From an uncultured Eubacterium sp. (lineage in GTDB: Bacteria > Bacillota > Clostridia > Lachnospirales > Lachnospiraceae): a DNA stretch of 42,419 nt. A program made the translations under genes and the position numbers. The notes under the pieces are model-generated. The model was not told the DNA's origin and made no database searches. It saw nothing but the letters and a program-made list of their open reading frames with translations. The DNA lies in NCBI GenBank assembly GCA_910580075.1, contig CAJTVR010000038.1, positions 1 through 42,419 of the forward strand. Direction: 5' to 3'. Below, piece by piece: positions 34,589 through 42,419 of the stretch; positions within the stretch are counted from its first letter, which is position 1, and the number at the start of each line of letters is the position of its first letter.

Positions 34589-36211
34589 TCAGTTCCCGGG
34601 CTGCAGTCCTGCCGGCTCTTCTTTTACGGTCTCTGATACGGTTTCCGGCTGGTCTTGAGTTCTTTCCGGTTCTGCGGATGCCTCTTTAGAGGCTGTTTCT
34701 TTTATCTGATCCTTTATTTCTGTCTTTTGTATATCTCTCATTTCGATAATGAAGAAATATGCCCCGTCTTTTTCGCGGATGCAGAATTCCTGTTTCAGAT
34801 GCAGGTCAGGATTCAGCCGCATATACTTTTTCGCCAGCCCGCTTTCATTGCAGAACATAAATATTCTGCCCCGGACAGCCAGAAGTTTACGCGCATGTTC
34901 GAAGAAATCGTGATAAAATGCATCCTGTTCTTCTTTTGTCTTCTGGCCGCGCACAGGCATGTCCGCCCAGATTTCATGGAATTTCTGATCGTGAGTAAAA
35001 TCAAAAAAGCTGCGGTGCACAAAATGAATATTCATATGCGCAATGCCGGCATTTTCCCGTGCTCCCTGTAAAGCTTCTGCAAACGTATCCGTTGCATAAG
35101 CCGACCGGACGTTTAGAGCATACATGCGTTCCATTAACAGCGTGCCTGTCCCGCAGAAAGCATCCAGCACTCTGGCATGGTCTGTCAGCCAGCTGGAAGC
35201 CAGCTCCGCTAAAAGAGCTGCTAAAGACGGATGCATGGAAGCTGACGTCGTATATTTGCGGTAAGAAAACCTCTTCATCGGAATCGTATACAGCTTCATA
35301 CACGGATAAAAGCCGCCGTTGCGGTTTTGTACAAAGCGCAGCTCAGCTTCATAATGCTCTGTGGAATTTATAAGAAAATGACGTGTCCGCTGTTCAATTT
35401 CTGCTGCCAGTTTTTTCGCAAAAGCACTCTTTTTATCCAAAGGCATCGGGCTTTTAATTTCCAGCCTGAAATAAAACGGATCCTGTTCCTGATGCAGTTC
35501 TTTTAAAATCCGTATCATATTAGATTTTGCAAGCTCGCCGGCAATCACCGAAGGTTTTGGAGGAAGGTTTTTATCGCATCTTAACGTAAAAAGCAGTTCC
35601 CGGAATGTACGGATTTTCAGCGCTTCCCTGATATTTCCCCCGACTACCTGCACACCCATTGGAATCATTCTTGTGGCACCGCTTTCTACCTGTACGCTGG
35701 TCGTATCCTGATAATTTTTCAGCGTCGTTAAAATAAAATCCTGCGGTTTGTCATATCCGGTAAACACATGTCTGCTGATGCCGCCGTCAAACTGGATGAC
35801 AAGTCTTCGCAGCTCTTTGATTTCATCCTGAATATGCTTTTGTTCTTCTAAAGGCGGTTCATATTCTAACAGCTTCTGATAGCGGGCTTTTAACTGCTTT
35901 TCATAAGCTCTGCAGTCAAGTTTCTGCAGTGCAGCTAAATATGCGCCTTTGACAAACAGCTGCGGTTCTGATACGTATGCTTCCCATAATTTATCTATGC
36001 TTTCCTGACTCTGCAAAAGCCCGAGAACGAGTGCTGCATTTTTGCGTATTTTTGCATCTTCATCCTGTAAAAAAGATGCAATCAGCTCATCGTCTTCCGT
36101 CATGGACAGATACTGTTCCAAGGCACCTTCTTCCTTTAACATCTGCTTTAGCTGGATTAAATTATTCCGGATATCCCTGCCCTGTTTTAAGTCTTCATAT
36201 ACTTTCTGCAT
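34589..36211 (-). CDS. HEAT-repeat protein with THUMP-type RNA methyltransferase domain
   Basis: A 540-residue protein. The N-terminal 140 residues contain HEAT-like helices (DEDAKIRKNAALVLGLLQSQ then ESIDKLWEAYVSEP). A middle segment resembles the substrate-binding part of RlmL/TrmN methyltransferases. The Rossmann domain (about 320-490) has the SAM-binding motif VLDAFCGTGTLLMERM. The expected catalytic D/N-P-P-Y appears as ADMPVRG, so the middle proline is replaced. The C-terminal 45 residues are a charged disordered tail. Likely an RNA base methyltransferase of the UPF0020 group with an added helical module; substrate unknown. AGGAG precedes the ATG. It is 23 bases from the amidase gene. 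Confidence 0.75.
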   Translation of the reverse strand: MQKVYEDLKQGRDIRNNLIQLKQMLKEEGALEQYLSMTEDDELIASFLQDEDAKIRKNAALVLGLLQSQESIDKLWEAYVSEPQLFVKGAYLAALQKLDCRAYEKQLKARYQKLLEYEPPLEEQKHIQDEIKELRRLVIQFDGGISRHVFTGYDKPQDFILTTLKNYQDTTSVQVESGATRMIPMGVQVVGGNIREALKIRTFRELLFTLRCDKNLPPKPSVIAGELAKSNMIRILKELHQEQDPFYFRLEIKSPMPLDKKSAFAKKLAAEIEQRTRHFLINSTEHYEAELRFVQNRNGGFYPCMKLYTIPMKRFSYRKYTTSASMHPSLAALLAELASSWLTDHARVLDAFCGTGTLLMERMYALNVRSAYATDTFAEALQGARENAGIAHMNIHFVHRSFFDFTHDQKFHEIWADMPVRGQKTKEEQDAFYHDFFEHARKLLAVRGRIFMFCNESGLAKKYMRLNPDLHLKQEFCIREKDGAYFFIIEMRDIQKTEIKDQIKETASKEASAEPERTQDQPETVSETVKEEPAGLQPGN

Positions 36212-36234
36212 ATGTCTCTCCTATATTCGTTTGA

Positions 36235-37065
36235 TTAAAATACTCCGTATGATATTAAATATGCCTGCACATCTGCAAGAAACTGCTCCCATGCAGAAGG
36301 AAAATCCACGAAATATTTTGGACACGCCTTGCCGGTCACATCATAGTGGCGGATCACGTCTTCTGTTTCAAGCCCGAAATGTTCTACCAGCCATGCCGTT
36401 AAATGAACCGCCGAATCGTACGTCGCCTTTTCAAATCTGCCGGACTTATCCCGGATACAGCATTCAATCGAAACCGTATCTTTATTGCGCTCATTGGATG
36501 CATAAGAAATCTCGCTGCTTGGAATGCACTGGATAATTTCGCCTCGCAATCCAATCACAAAATGGCTGCTCGCCTTTGTGGCATGGGAATCCTTAAGCCC
36601 CTCGAAATAATTCCGGTTGGCAGCTGCACCCGTACCCGGATTGCCAGTATAATGAATGACAACTCCTTTTACCTTTTTTAGTGCAATTCCAGGCCTGGAA
36701 TACTCATTGACGGTTAAAAGGTCTACATCCAGCGGCGGCCTTGGTATTTTTCCTTCGTCTTCTTCTGCTCCCTGTCCCTGGGACTGTCCGCGATCTTTCT
36801 GTTCCTGCATCATCCGTCCAAGAATCGAGCCGGAAAGAATGAGAAACACTAAGACCAGAAAAGACAGCAAAATCCTTAATACGACCTGCTGCTGGCGCTG
36901 TTTTTTCCGCTCCGTCCTGCGACGGCCTGTCTTCGTACTTTTCTGTGCATTGCGGCTGTCTGTGCCTTTGGACGGCTGGGCGCTTTGTACTGCTCTCCCA
37001 TGTATGCTGCCAGAAGCGGGCCTGCTGTTTGGTTTTGGTGTCGTTTGCTTTTTTTGCGTGTTCAT
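36235..37065 (-). CDS. Membrane-anchored N-acetylmuramoyl-L-alanine amidase (Amidase_2)
   Basis: A 276-residue peptidoglycan amidase that cleaves the bond between muramic acid and the stem peptide. The basic N-terminus (rich in Lys, Arg, Gln) is followed by a membrane helix at about 62-82 (VVLRILLSFLVLVFLILSGS), anchoring the enzyme with the catalytic domain outside. Zinc ligands are visible: His in KGVVIHYTGNPG, His in DVIRHYDVTG, and the Cys position in GKACPKYFVD. SSHFVIGLRGEIIQCIP is the usual substrate-site strand. The ribosome binding site is weak. It is co-directional with the HEAT-methyltransferase gene. Probably a cell-wall remodelling enzyme. Confidence 0.88.
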   Translation of the reverse strand: MNTQKKQTTPKPNSRPASGSIHGRAVQSAQPSKGTDSRNAQKSTKTGRRRTERKKQRQQQVVLRILLSFLVLVFLILSGSILGRMMQEQKDRGQSQGQGAEEDEGKIPRPPLDVDLLTVNEYSRPGIALKKVKGVVIHYTGNPGTGAAANRNYFEGLKDSHATKASSHFVIGLRGEIIQCIPSSEISYASNERNKDTVSIECCIRDKSGRFEKATYDSAVHLTAWLVEHFGLETEDVIRHYDVTGKACPKYFVDFPSAWEQFLADVQAYLISYGVF

Positions 37066-37602
37066 CTGCAGTTACTGACTTCCATTTCTTTTGTGTGCAT
37101 TGGCTCTTACTATTTACTATAAACAAAATTGGGGAAATATGCAATGGAATTGAAGAAATTTTTTTGAATATGCGCTGCAGCGGGGAGGAGTTTCCCGGAC
37201 GCCGGGCGGAGAATCTTTTTCCTTTTTCTGTTCCGCCTGCAAACTGTAAGAAGTTCTTAATTTTCTGTCTCATATCCAGGATTTGGGGCACACTGACGCC
37301 TGCTGCTGCCGGAAACCCGGAAGTCCCAAAAGATGCCTGCCAGTGCCAGAACATAAAGCATGCCGTAACGTCAGGGCATCAGGCACCGGTCCGTCCGCTG
37401 CCACAGACTGGAAGCAGAAAATTTAGAATTTCTTACTGTTCGGAGGCGGAACAGAAAAAGGAAAAAGTGTCTCTTCCCAGCGTTCAGATTATTCATACTT
37501 TCTTCTAACTCTCATGTTCCGCCAGACAGCATTGTCCCGGGCTGTCAGAATATTGCACTTTGGACAAACTGTCCGGTTAAGTTCATGACATATGACATCA
37601 GG
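37066..37602. other. 537-bp intergenic region between hemL and the amidase gene
   Basis: Contains inverted-repeat element copy A (37209-37473), preceded by the hairpin motif CCCGGACGCCGGG at 37194-37206. Between the element and hemL there are two short hairpins, GACAGC/GCTGTC near 37525-37547 and GGACA/TGTCC near 37562-37575. Frames across the element are not genes. Confidence 0.6.
37209..37473. repeat. Long inverted-repeat element, copy A (MITE-like)
   Basis: About 265 bp. The arms 37215-37238 and 37444-37467 are perfectly complementary over 24 bases (starting CTTTTTCCTTTTTCTG), and a further 29 bases on each side (to 37267 and from 37415) match at 24 positions. The core holds a hairpin TTTGGGGC/GTCCCAAA and another with ATGCC/GGCAT, then the conserved stretch GGTCCGTCCGCTGCCA. 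The core is shared with copies at 41660 (inverted) and 42198 (same orientation). No protein is encoded. Confidence 0.85.
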
Positions 37603-38880
37603 TCACCGCTTAAAATACGCCTGTGCCGCCTCTAATGTTTCATCAAGCATTGCTTTTGTATGCGCACTGCTCAAAAATATGGCCTCAAACTGAGCCGGAG
37701 CCAGATAAATACCGTGTTCTAACATATGTCTGCAGTATGCTGCATACGCTTGTGTATCGGATGTTTTCGCACTCTCATAATCTTTCACGTCAGTACCTGT
37801 AAAAAACAGGCATCCGAGCGGCCCGGTATAGTTTATCCGGTAAGGATAGCCGTTTTCTTTCACAATCTTACTCAGCTGCCCGAAAAAATAATCCCCCATA
37901 GCATTTAAGTGATCATAAATCTCAGGATTGTTTTTCAATATCGTTAGCATCGCATATCCTGCCGACATTGCAACTGGATTGCCGCTTAAAGTTCCGGCCT
38001 GGTATACTGTTCCGGCAGGGGATACCGTTTCCATAATGCAGCGCTTTCCGCCATATGCCCCGACCGGCATTCCAGCGCCGATGATTTTTCCAAAAACCGT
38101 CAGATCCGGAGTAACGCCGAATAATCCCTGGGCTCCGGATATGCCCAGCCGGAATCCGGTTATCACTTCATCGAATATAAGCAGTGAACCATACCGGGTG
38201 CAGAGACTGCGGAGATTTTCTAAAAACCCGGGTTCCGGAAGTACAACACCCATATTTGCTGCCACTGGTTCTATTATAACTGCTGCAATCTGCTTTCCTT
38301 CCCGTTCAAAATGCGCTTTTACACTGTCAGAATCGTTATATTCTGCTAAAAGCGTATCCTGTGTGCAGCCTTTTGGCACGCCCGCACTGTCCGGCATGTC
38401 GTGTGTCATGCTCCCGGAACCGGCCTTTACGAGCATTGCATCACAATGGCCGTGGTAACAGCCTGTAAATTTTATGATTTTATCTCTTTTCGTATACCCC
38501 CTTGCGGTACGCACTGCGCTCATAACCGCTTCTGTACCGGAATTAACCATGCGCAGCATTTCCACAGACGGTACCATTTCGCAGATTTGTTTTGCTAAAT
38601 CTGTCTCAGCTTTTGTACAGGCACCAAAGCTCAGTCCCCTGCTGCAGGCATCCAGCACGCTTTCTAAAATTTCCGGGCGGTTATGGCCTAACAGCATCGG
38701 GCCCCAGGAACCTACAAAATCAATATAGCGCTGCCCGTCTTCATCCCAAAGATACGCCCCCTCCGCTCTTTTGATAAAACGCGGCGCTTCGCCAATCGAG
38801 CCAAATGCACGTACCGGAGAATTTACTCCGCCTGGCATATAATGCTTTGCTTCTTCAAATAACTGTTCTGAACGTGTCAT
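37603..38880 (-). CDS. hemL: Glutamate-1-semialdehyde 2,1-aminomutase
   Basis: PLP enzyme that converts glutamate-1-semialdehyde to 5-aminolevulinate, in the C5 route to tetrapyrroles. It has 425 residues, normal for the family. Motifs: PGGVNSPVRAFGSIGE at the start, MVNSGTEAVMSAVRTARGYT, IFDEVITGFRLGISGAQG with the Asp for the cofactor, and TVFGKIIGAGMPVGAYGG with the Schiff-base lysine. Its ATG overlaps the hemB stop by one base (TAATG), so it is translationally coupled. Last gene of the cobA-hemD, hemB, hemL operon. Glutamyl-tRNA reductase and hemC are not in the window. Confidence 0.97.
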   Translation of the reverse strand: MTRSEQLFEEAKHYMPGGVNSPVRAFGSIGEAPRFIKRAEGAYLWDEDGQRYIDFVGSWGPMLLGHNRPEILESVLDACSRGLSFGACTKAETDLAKQICEMVPSVEMLRMVNSGTEAVMSAVRTARGYTKRDKIIKFTGCYHGHCDAMLVKAGSGSMTHDMPDSAGVPKGCTQDTLLAEYNDSDSVKAHFEREGKQIAAVIIEPVAANMGVVLPEPGFLENLRSLCTRYGSLLIFDEVITGFRLGISGAQGLFGVTPDLTVFGKIIGAGMPVGAYGGKRCIMETVSPAGTVYQAGTLSGNPVAMSAGYAMLTILKNNPEIYDHLNAMGDYFFGQLSKIVKENGYPYRINYTGPLGCLFFTGTDVKDYESAKTSDTQAYAAYCRHMLEHGIYLAPAQFEAIFLSSAHTKAMLDETLEAAQAYFKR

Positions 38881-39863
38881 TATCCTAGTTTTCCTTCTTT
38901 CATGTATTCTGCCAGTTCTTTCGCAAAATAACTGATATAAATACCGGCTCCGCTGCGGTAAGCACAGACTGCTGCTTCTGTCACTGCTTTTTCCTCATCG
39001 ATAAATCCAGCAGCTGCGGCGGCCTTAATCATAGAATATTCCCCGCTGACACTGTAGGCTGCCACCGGAATATGCAGCATCTGGTGTACCTTTTGAATCA
39101 AATCTCCATAAGCCATTGCCGGCTTTACCATAACAATGTCTGCGCCTTCGTCAGCATCCATCTGCGCTTCTTTCAGCGCCTCCCTGCTGTTATGATAATC
39201 CATCTGGTAGGTTTTCCTGTCGCCAAATGCCGGCGCTGAGTCTGCTGCATCCCGAAACGGACCGTAAAAGGACGACGCATACTTGACGGCATAGGACATT
39301 ACCGGTACACTCGTAAATCCTTCCCTGTCCAGAGCTGCCCGGATGGCCGCAACCCGCCCGTCCATCATATCCGAAGGTGCCACCATATCCGCTCCTGCCT
39401 GAACCTGCGATACAGCAGCCCTGGCCAGATATTCCAGCGTTTTGTCATTATCGACATCTTCTTTGTATAAAATACCGCAGTGGCCGTGGGATGTGTATTC
39501 GCACATGCAAAGATCCGTAATCAGATACAGCTCCGGGAATTCTTTTTTCGCTTTTTGCAGTGCCCGCTGGATAATGCCGTCGTGTGCATATGCGCCGCTT
39601 CCCATTTCATCCTTGTGTGCAGGAATGCCAAAAAGCATAACCGAAGATACGCCCGCCTGTAACAGCTCGGAAAACTTTTCCCCCATCCGGTCTGTGCTGT
39701 AACGGTACTGTCCCGGCATTGTGCGGATTTCTTCTTTAATGTTTTCTCCTTCCGTAATAAACATCGGATATACGAGCGAAGACTGATCCACACGCGTTTC
39801 CCGTACCATTTTACGAAGCAGCGGATTGCCGCGAAGGCGTCTCGGTCTTTGAATCATTTCCAT
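38880..39863 (-). CDS. hemB: Porphobilinogen synthase (delta-aminolevulinate dehydratase)
   Basis: Condenses two 5-aminolevulinate molecules to porphobilinogen. The 327-residue protein starts MEMIQRPRRLRGNPLLRKMV. It has the cysteine-rich zinc loop LCMCEYTSHGHCGIL, the first active-site lysine in VMSYAVKYASSFYGPFRDAA, and the Schiff-base lysine in IVMVKPAMAYGD. The frame extends to a TTG at 39881, but that region contains GGAGG nine bases ahead of the ATG at 39863, so the ATG is the start. It lies 20 bases after the cobA-hemD stop and overlaps hemL by one base. Confidence 0.97.
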   Translation of the reverse strand: MEMIQRPRRLRGNPLLRKMVRETRVDQSSLVYPMFITEGENIKEEIRTMPGQYRYSTDRMGEKFSELLQAGVSSVMLFGIPAHKDEMGSGAYAHDGIIQRALQKAKKEFPELYLITDLCMCEYTSHGHCGILYKEDVDNDKTLEYLARAAVSQVQAGADMVAPSDMMDGRVAAIRAALDREGFTSVPVMSYAVKYASSFYGPFRDAADSAPAFGDRKTYQMDYHNSREALKEAQMDADEGADIVMVKPAMAYGDLIQKVHQMLHIPVAAYSVSGEYSMIKAAAAAGFIDEEKAVTEAAVCAYRSGAGIYISYFAKELAEYMKEGKLG

Positions 39864-39883
39864 ATATATTCTGTCCTCCAAAC

Positions 39884-41497
39884 CTAAATTACATTATTCT
39901 GCGCCATTTTCAAATGCAGCTGCAATGCTGCCTGTGTCATGCTCTCTACCGTTTCCTGTTCAGCCAGATGCACCTGCATGCCATAATAAGCTGCCTGGTC
40001 CGCAGTCATTCTGCCAATGCAGACAGCGTGTATCTTTGCATAATCAGCCCCCTGTGCCATCTGTACAAAGCCTCTGACAGCAGAAGCACTGGTAAACATT
40101 ACCATGTCAGCCTGGCAATCATCTGTCCGGCAATTCCCTGACGCCGCTTTCTGCCAGTCCGAATCATCTCGGTTTCCTGACGCCGCTTTCTGCCAGTCCG
40201 AAGATTCCTGTAAACATCCTTCATCTGCTGTATATATGGTATCATAAATGGCCAGGTCAGTAACCTGTATCTGCTTTCCAGACTGGATTTCTTTAACAAG
40301 CTCCCTGCTGCCCATTGCAGAACGCAGGAGCAGTACTTTCTCCCCGTCCTGCAGTGACTGGTTCAGCAGCTTACCGAGTGCAGCACCGTTATAGCGGGCC
40401 GGCATCAGTGCCGGTTTCAGTCCGTGTTTTCTTAATGCATCTTTCGTCGCAGAGCCAATCACAGCCAGTCTGATATCTCCGATACAGCGGATATCTAAAT
40501 CCAGATTCTCCAGCAGTTCAAAAAAGTAATCCACCCCGGATGGAGATGTAAATACCATATACCGGTATTCCCGAATCTGCGGCAGTATATCGAGAAATTC
40601 CCTGGCACAGTCTCTTTTTTGTGTATATATGGCAGGCATTTCTATTACTTCTGCTCCCAGTTCACGCAGCATGTCTGACAGCTTCCCGCTGCGTACAGCC
40701 GGCCGTGTAACGATTATGCGGCATCCAAAAAGAGGCAGCTTTTCATACCAGCGAAACTTTTCCGCAAAAGCAGCTGTCTTTCCTATCACAATAACCGCCG
40801 GTGTCTGGGCATGCTGTTTTTGAACCTTTTGTCCGAGTTCCTTAAGCGGAGCCAGTATTGTCCGCTGCCTGGCACCTGTACCCTGTTCAATAACCGCTGC
40901 CGGCATATCCGCATCCATTCCGGCATTTAAAAATCCATTTACAATCTCATGCAGCGCCGACATGCCCATCAGAAACACACAGGTACCGCCGGCGGCAGTT
41001 AATGCTTTAAAATCAATCTCCAGAGGTTCATCCAGCTTTTTATGCCCTGTAAGAATATGTACAGCGGATGCCATTCCCCTGCATGTAACAGGAATTCCTG
41101 CATATGCCGGAACAGAAACTGCCGATGGCACACCCGGCACGATTTCATACGGAATCCCATGTGCAAGCAGCGCCTGCACCTCCTCAGCTCCCCGTCCGAA
41201 TAAAAACGGGTCGCCGCCTTTTAAGCGTACAACAATCCGGCCTTCCAGCGCCTTTTTTACAATCAGGCGGTTTATTTCCTCCTGTTTCATAGAATGCCTT
41301 CCGGCACGCTTTCCGACCGGTATTTTTTCTGCCTGATGCGGAATCAGGCTATGTATCGAAGGCCCGATCAGCGCATCATATATAACCGTCTGCGCCCGGC
41401 TTAGGACCTGCAGGGTTTTCAGCGTAAGAAGACCGATATCGGAAGGTCCTGCACCGGCCAGATATACTTTTCCCGTTTTTTCTGAATTCATGGGCAT
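39884..41497 (-). CDS. Fused uroporphyrinogen-III C-methyltransferase / uroporphyrinogen-III synthase
   Basis: A 537-residue CobA-HemD fusion. Residues about 8-245 are the SAM-dependent methyltransferase that makes precorrin-2 (VYLAGAGPSDIGLLTLKTLQ, VVRLKGGDPFLFGRGAEE, GIPVTCRGMASAVHILTGH). Residues about 255-537 are HemD, which closes and isomerises the ring (IIVTRPAVRSGKLSDMLREL, MVFTSPSGVDYFFELLENL, MVMFTSASAVRGF). The fusion directs carbon towards sirohaem or cobalamin and is typical of Clostridia. A 13-residue tandem duplication (SDWQKAASGN twice) lies in a HemD loop. AAAGGA precedes the ATG. It starts the operon with hemB and hemL; the usual upstream partners are beyond the repeat-filled right edge. 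Confidence 0.95.
   Translation of the reverse strand: MPMNSEKTGKVYLAGAGPSDIGLLTLKTLQVLSRAQTVIYDALIGPSIHSLIPHQAEKIPVGKRAGRHSMKQEEINRLIVKKALEGRIVVRLKGGDPFLFGRGAEEVQALLAHGIPYEIVPGVPSAVSVPAYAGIPVTCRGMASAVHILTGHKKLDEPLEIDFKALTAAGGTCVFLMGMSALHEIVNGFLNAGMDADMPAAVIEQGTGARQRTILAPLKELGQKVQKQHAQTPAVIVIGKTAAFAEKFRWYEKLPLFGCRIIVTRPAVRSGKLSDMLRELGAEVIEMPAIYTQKRDCAREFLDILPQIREYRYMVFTSPSGVDYFFELLENLDLDIRCIGDIRLAVIGSATKDALRKHGLKPALMPARYNGAALGKLLNQSLQDGEKVLLLRSAMGSRELVKEIQSGKQIQVTDLAIYDTIYTADEGCLQESSDWQKAASGNRDDSDWQKAASGNCRTDDCQADMVMFTSASAVRGFVQMAQGADYAKIHAVCIGRMTADQAAYYGMQVHLAEQETVESMTQAALQLHLKMAQNNVI
40137..40202. repeat. 39-bp in-frame tandem duplication within hemD
   Basis: The phrase CCTGACGCCGCTTTCTGCCA occurs at 40137 and again 39 bases later at 40176, and the match continues to CAGTCCGAA. 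It adds 13 residues to the loop between IYDTIYTADEG and ADMVMFTSAS without breaking the frame. Confidence 0.9.
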
Positions 41498-41574
41498 GGT
41501 AAATCCTTTCTCAGTTATGAAACTTTCAGATACATTTAAAATTTGCCGGCCTGGAACCGGACAGGGAACATGAT

Positions 41575-41670
41575 GCCTGGATACCGGACTGTCTATTTTT
41601 ACCCGGACGCCGGACTGTCTATTCTTGCCTGGATACCGGACTGTCTATTTACCCGGACGCCGGACAGGGA
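41575..41670. repeat. 25-27 bp direct repeat array with alternating unit types
   Basis: Units alternate between GCCTGGATACCGGACTGTCT and CCCGGACGCCGGACTGTCTA, each followed by ATTTTTA, TTCTT or ATTTA. Four units run into the left tip of element copy C, whose first bases (CCGGACAGGGAA) also occur once at 41558. Confidence 0.8.
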
Positions 41671-41934
41671 ATCTGTTCCTTCTGATGTTCCGCCTGCAAA
41701 AAGCCGGATGTTCTAAGCATTCTGCTTCAAGATTTTGGCAGCGGACGGACCGGTGCCTGATGCCCTGGCCGTTTTGGCAGGCATTATGCAGTGGCTCTGG
41801 CAGGCACCTTTTGGGGCTTCAGAGTTTTTTCATGCGCCAGACAATGTGCCCCAAATCCTGTGTATCAGGCAGAATACTAAGAACTTCCAGCTTTTCTCCG
41901 GAGTCACATCAGAAGGAACAGATTCCCTGTCCGG
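41660..41934. repeat. Long inverted-repeat element, copy C (MITE-like, opposite orientation)
   Basis: About 275 bp. The arms 41660-41688 and 41906-41934 are perfectly complementary over 29 bases (starting CCGGACAGGGAATCTG). The next 37 bases inward still match at about 27 positions. On the minus strand its core matches copy B almost base for base (from GCCCCAAAAGGTGCCTGCC to CCGTCCGCTGCCAAAATC), yet its arms differ from those of A and B. Confidence 0.85.
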
Positions 41935-42197
41935 CTGGCTGTGGCTGTTTAAATGTTCGGATGCCTGGCTTCGACGCATATTTGGAAAACGGCACACGCA
42001 TTCATAGATTCAGCCAGGGCCAGCCGCTTGAAATATAAGTGTACCCGGGCTTCGGCTTATGACCAGAAAACGGCACACGTACAGACACATACATCAGCCA
42101 AAACAAGTTACTGCAAAAATAAATATTCTGTTGCCCGGATTCATCATGCATCTGCAGTCTGGCAGACAGAAACATTAAATTTAGCCAGTACCAGCTG
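41935..42197. other. Spacer between element copies C and B
   Basis: Contains a diverged direct repeat of about 80 bp. GAAAACGGCACACG occurs near 41984 and 42066, each preceded by CTTCG-containing text and followed by CAGCCAG or CAGCCAA. No gene is recognised. Confidence 0.45.
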
Positions 42198-42419
42198 GGC
42201 GGAGAAACTTTTTCCTTTTTCTGTGACTCTGAAGAACTGTTAGAAAATCTTAATTTTCTGCCTCATATCCAGGATTTGGGGCACTCTGCCTGCCTCACGA
42301 AAAAACCTGGAAGCCCCAAAAGGTGCCTGCCAGAGCCACTGCATAATGCCTGCCAAAACCGCCAGGGCATCAGGCACCGGTCCGTCCGCTGCCAAAATCC
42401 TGAAGCAGAAAATTTAGAT
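42198..42419. repeat. Long inverted-repeat element, copy B (cut by window end)
   Basis: Same orientation as copy A. The left tip CTTTTTCCTTTTTCTGT (42208-42224) matches copy A's tip, while the core matches copy C best. The inner part of the right arm (CAGAAAATTTAGAT at the last bases) pairs with ATCTTAATTTTCTG at 42247-42260. The rest of the right arm lies outside the window. Confidence 0.8.

Larger units (their letters stand above)
41498..42419. other. 922-bp intergenic region upstream of cobA-hemD
   Basis: Holds the cobA-hemD ribosome binding site, a 25-bp direct repeat array (41575-41670), inverted-repeat element copy C (41660-41934), a spacer of about 260 bases and partial copy B (from 42198). 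No convincing promoter for the tetrapyrrole operon was found, and the frames open here run across repeats and are not genes. Confidence 0.6.

Noticed and set aside
41625..42038. Plus-strand ORFs of 90-137 codons upstream of cobA-hemD
   Set aside because: They run through the direct repeats and the inverted-repeat element, and element copies A and B do not conserve the frames.

Overview
The window looks like a chromosomal stretch from a low-to-moderate GC anaerobic Firmicute, most likely a Lachnospiraceae-type Clostridia. This is an inference from the secG-rnr-smpB block, a DUF3793-type protein, CheV plus chemoreceptors, a TRAP uronate/aldonate cluster, an OmpR-type two-component pair and a C5-pathway tetrapyrrole operon with a cobA-hemD fusion. 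I recognise no rRNA, tRNA, CRISPR array or prophage.

1-4.5 kb is an accessory scar. It holds an IS200/IS605 tnpA start abutting an internally deleted large serine recombinase, a compact MntA/HepT nucleotidyltransferase-toxin pair, a decayed receiver-plus-nucleoside-phosphorylase gene, an IS630-like element with good ends but a broken transposase, and a truncated acyltransferase-3 gene. 4.5-14.2 kb is a catabolic locus on the minus strand. In transcription order it is a zinc sugar-acid dehydrogenase, TRAP transporter dctP-dctQ-dctM, tagaturonate reductase uxaB and altronate dehydratase uxaA, with a divergent GntR/FCD regulator. No uronate isomerase is present, so the set fits uptake and oxidation of an aldonate such as L-galactonate to tagaturonate, then altronate, then 2-keto-3-deoxygluconate. 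14.3-22.4 kb holds two chemoreceptors flanking an RdgB/HAM1-like NTPase, smpB, rnr and secG.

22.5-31.5 kb carries DUF3793, a threonine-aldolase-like enzyme, a HIT protein, ung, hisF, hisH, an unusual bitopic protein with a disordered cytoplasmic part, cheV and a lipoprotein. 31.6-37.1 kb holds a histidine kinase/response regulator pair, an unknown membrane protein, a HEAT-repeat plus RNA-methyltransferase-like protein and a membrane-anchored amidase. 37.6-41.5 kb is the tetrapyrrole operon cobA-hemD, hemB, hemL.

The most unusual feature is non-coding. Three copies of a roughly 265-275 bp element with long terminal inverted repeats bracket the tetrapyrrole operon (about 37.21-37.47, 41.66-41.93 and 42.20 kb to the window end). 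Within each of the two complete copies the two arms match each other, while the arms differ between copies and the core stays conserved. This is the pattern expected of a folded RNA/DNA element or an actively homogenised MITE. Several intergenic regions also hold locus-specific imperfect tandem arrays with periods of about 24 to 65 bp. Many start codons below were shortened from the longest frame because a Shine-Dalgarno sequence points to an internal start.
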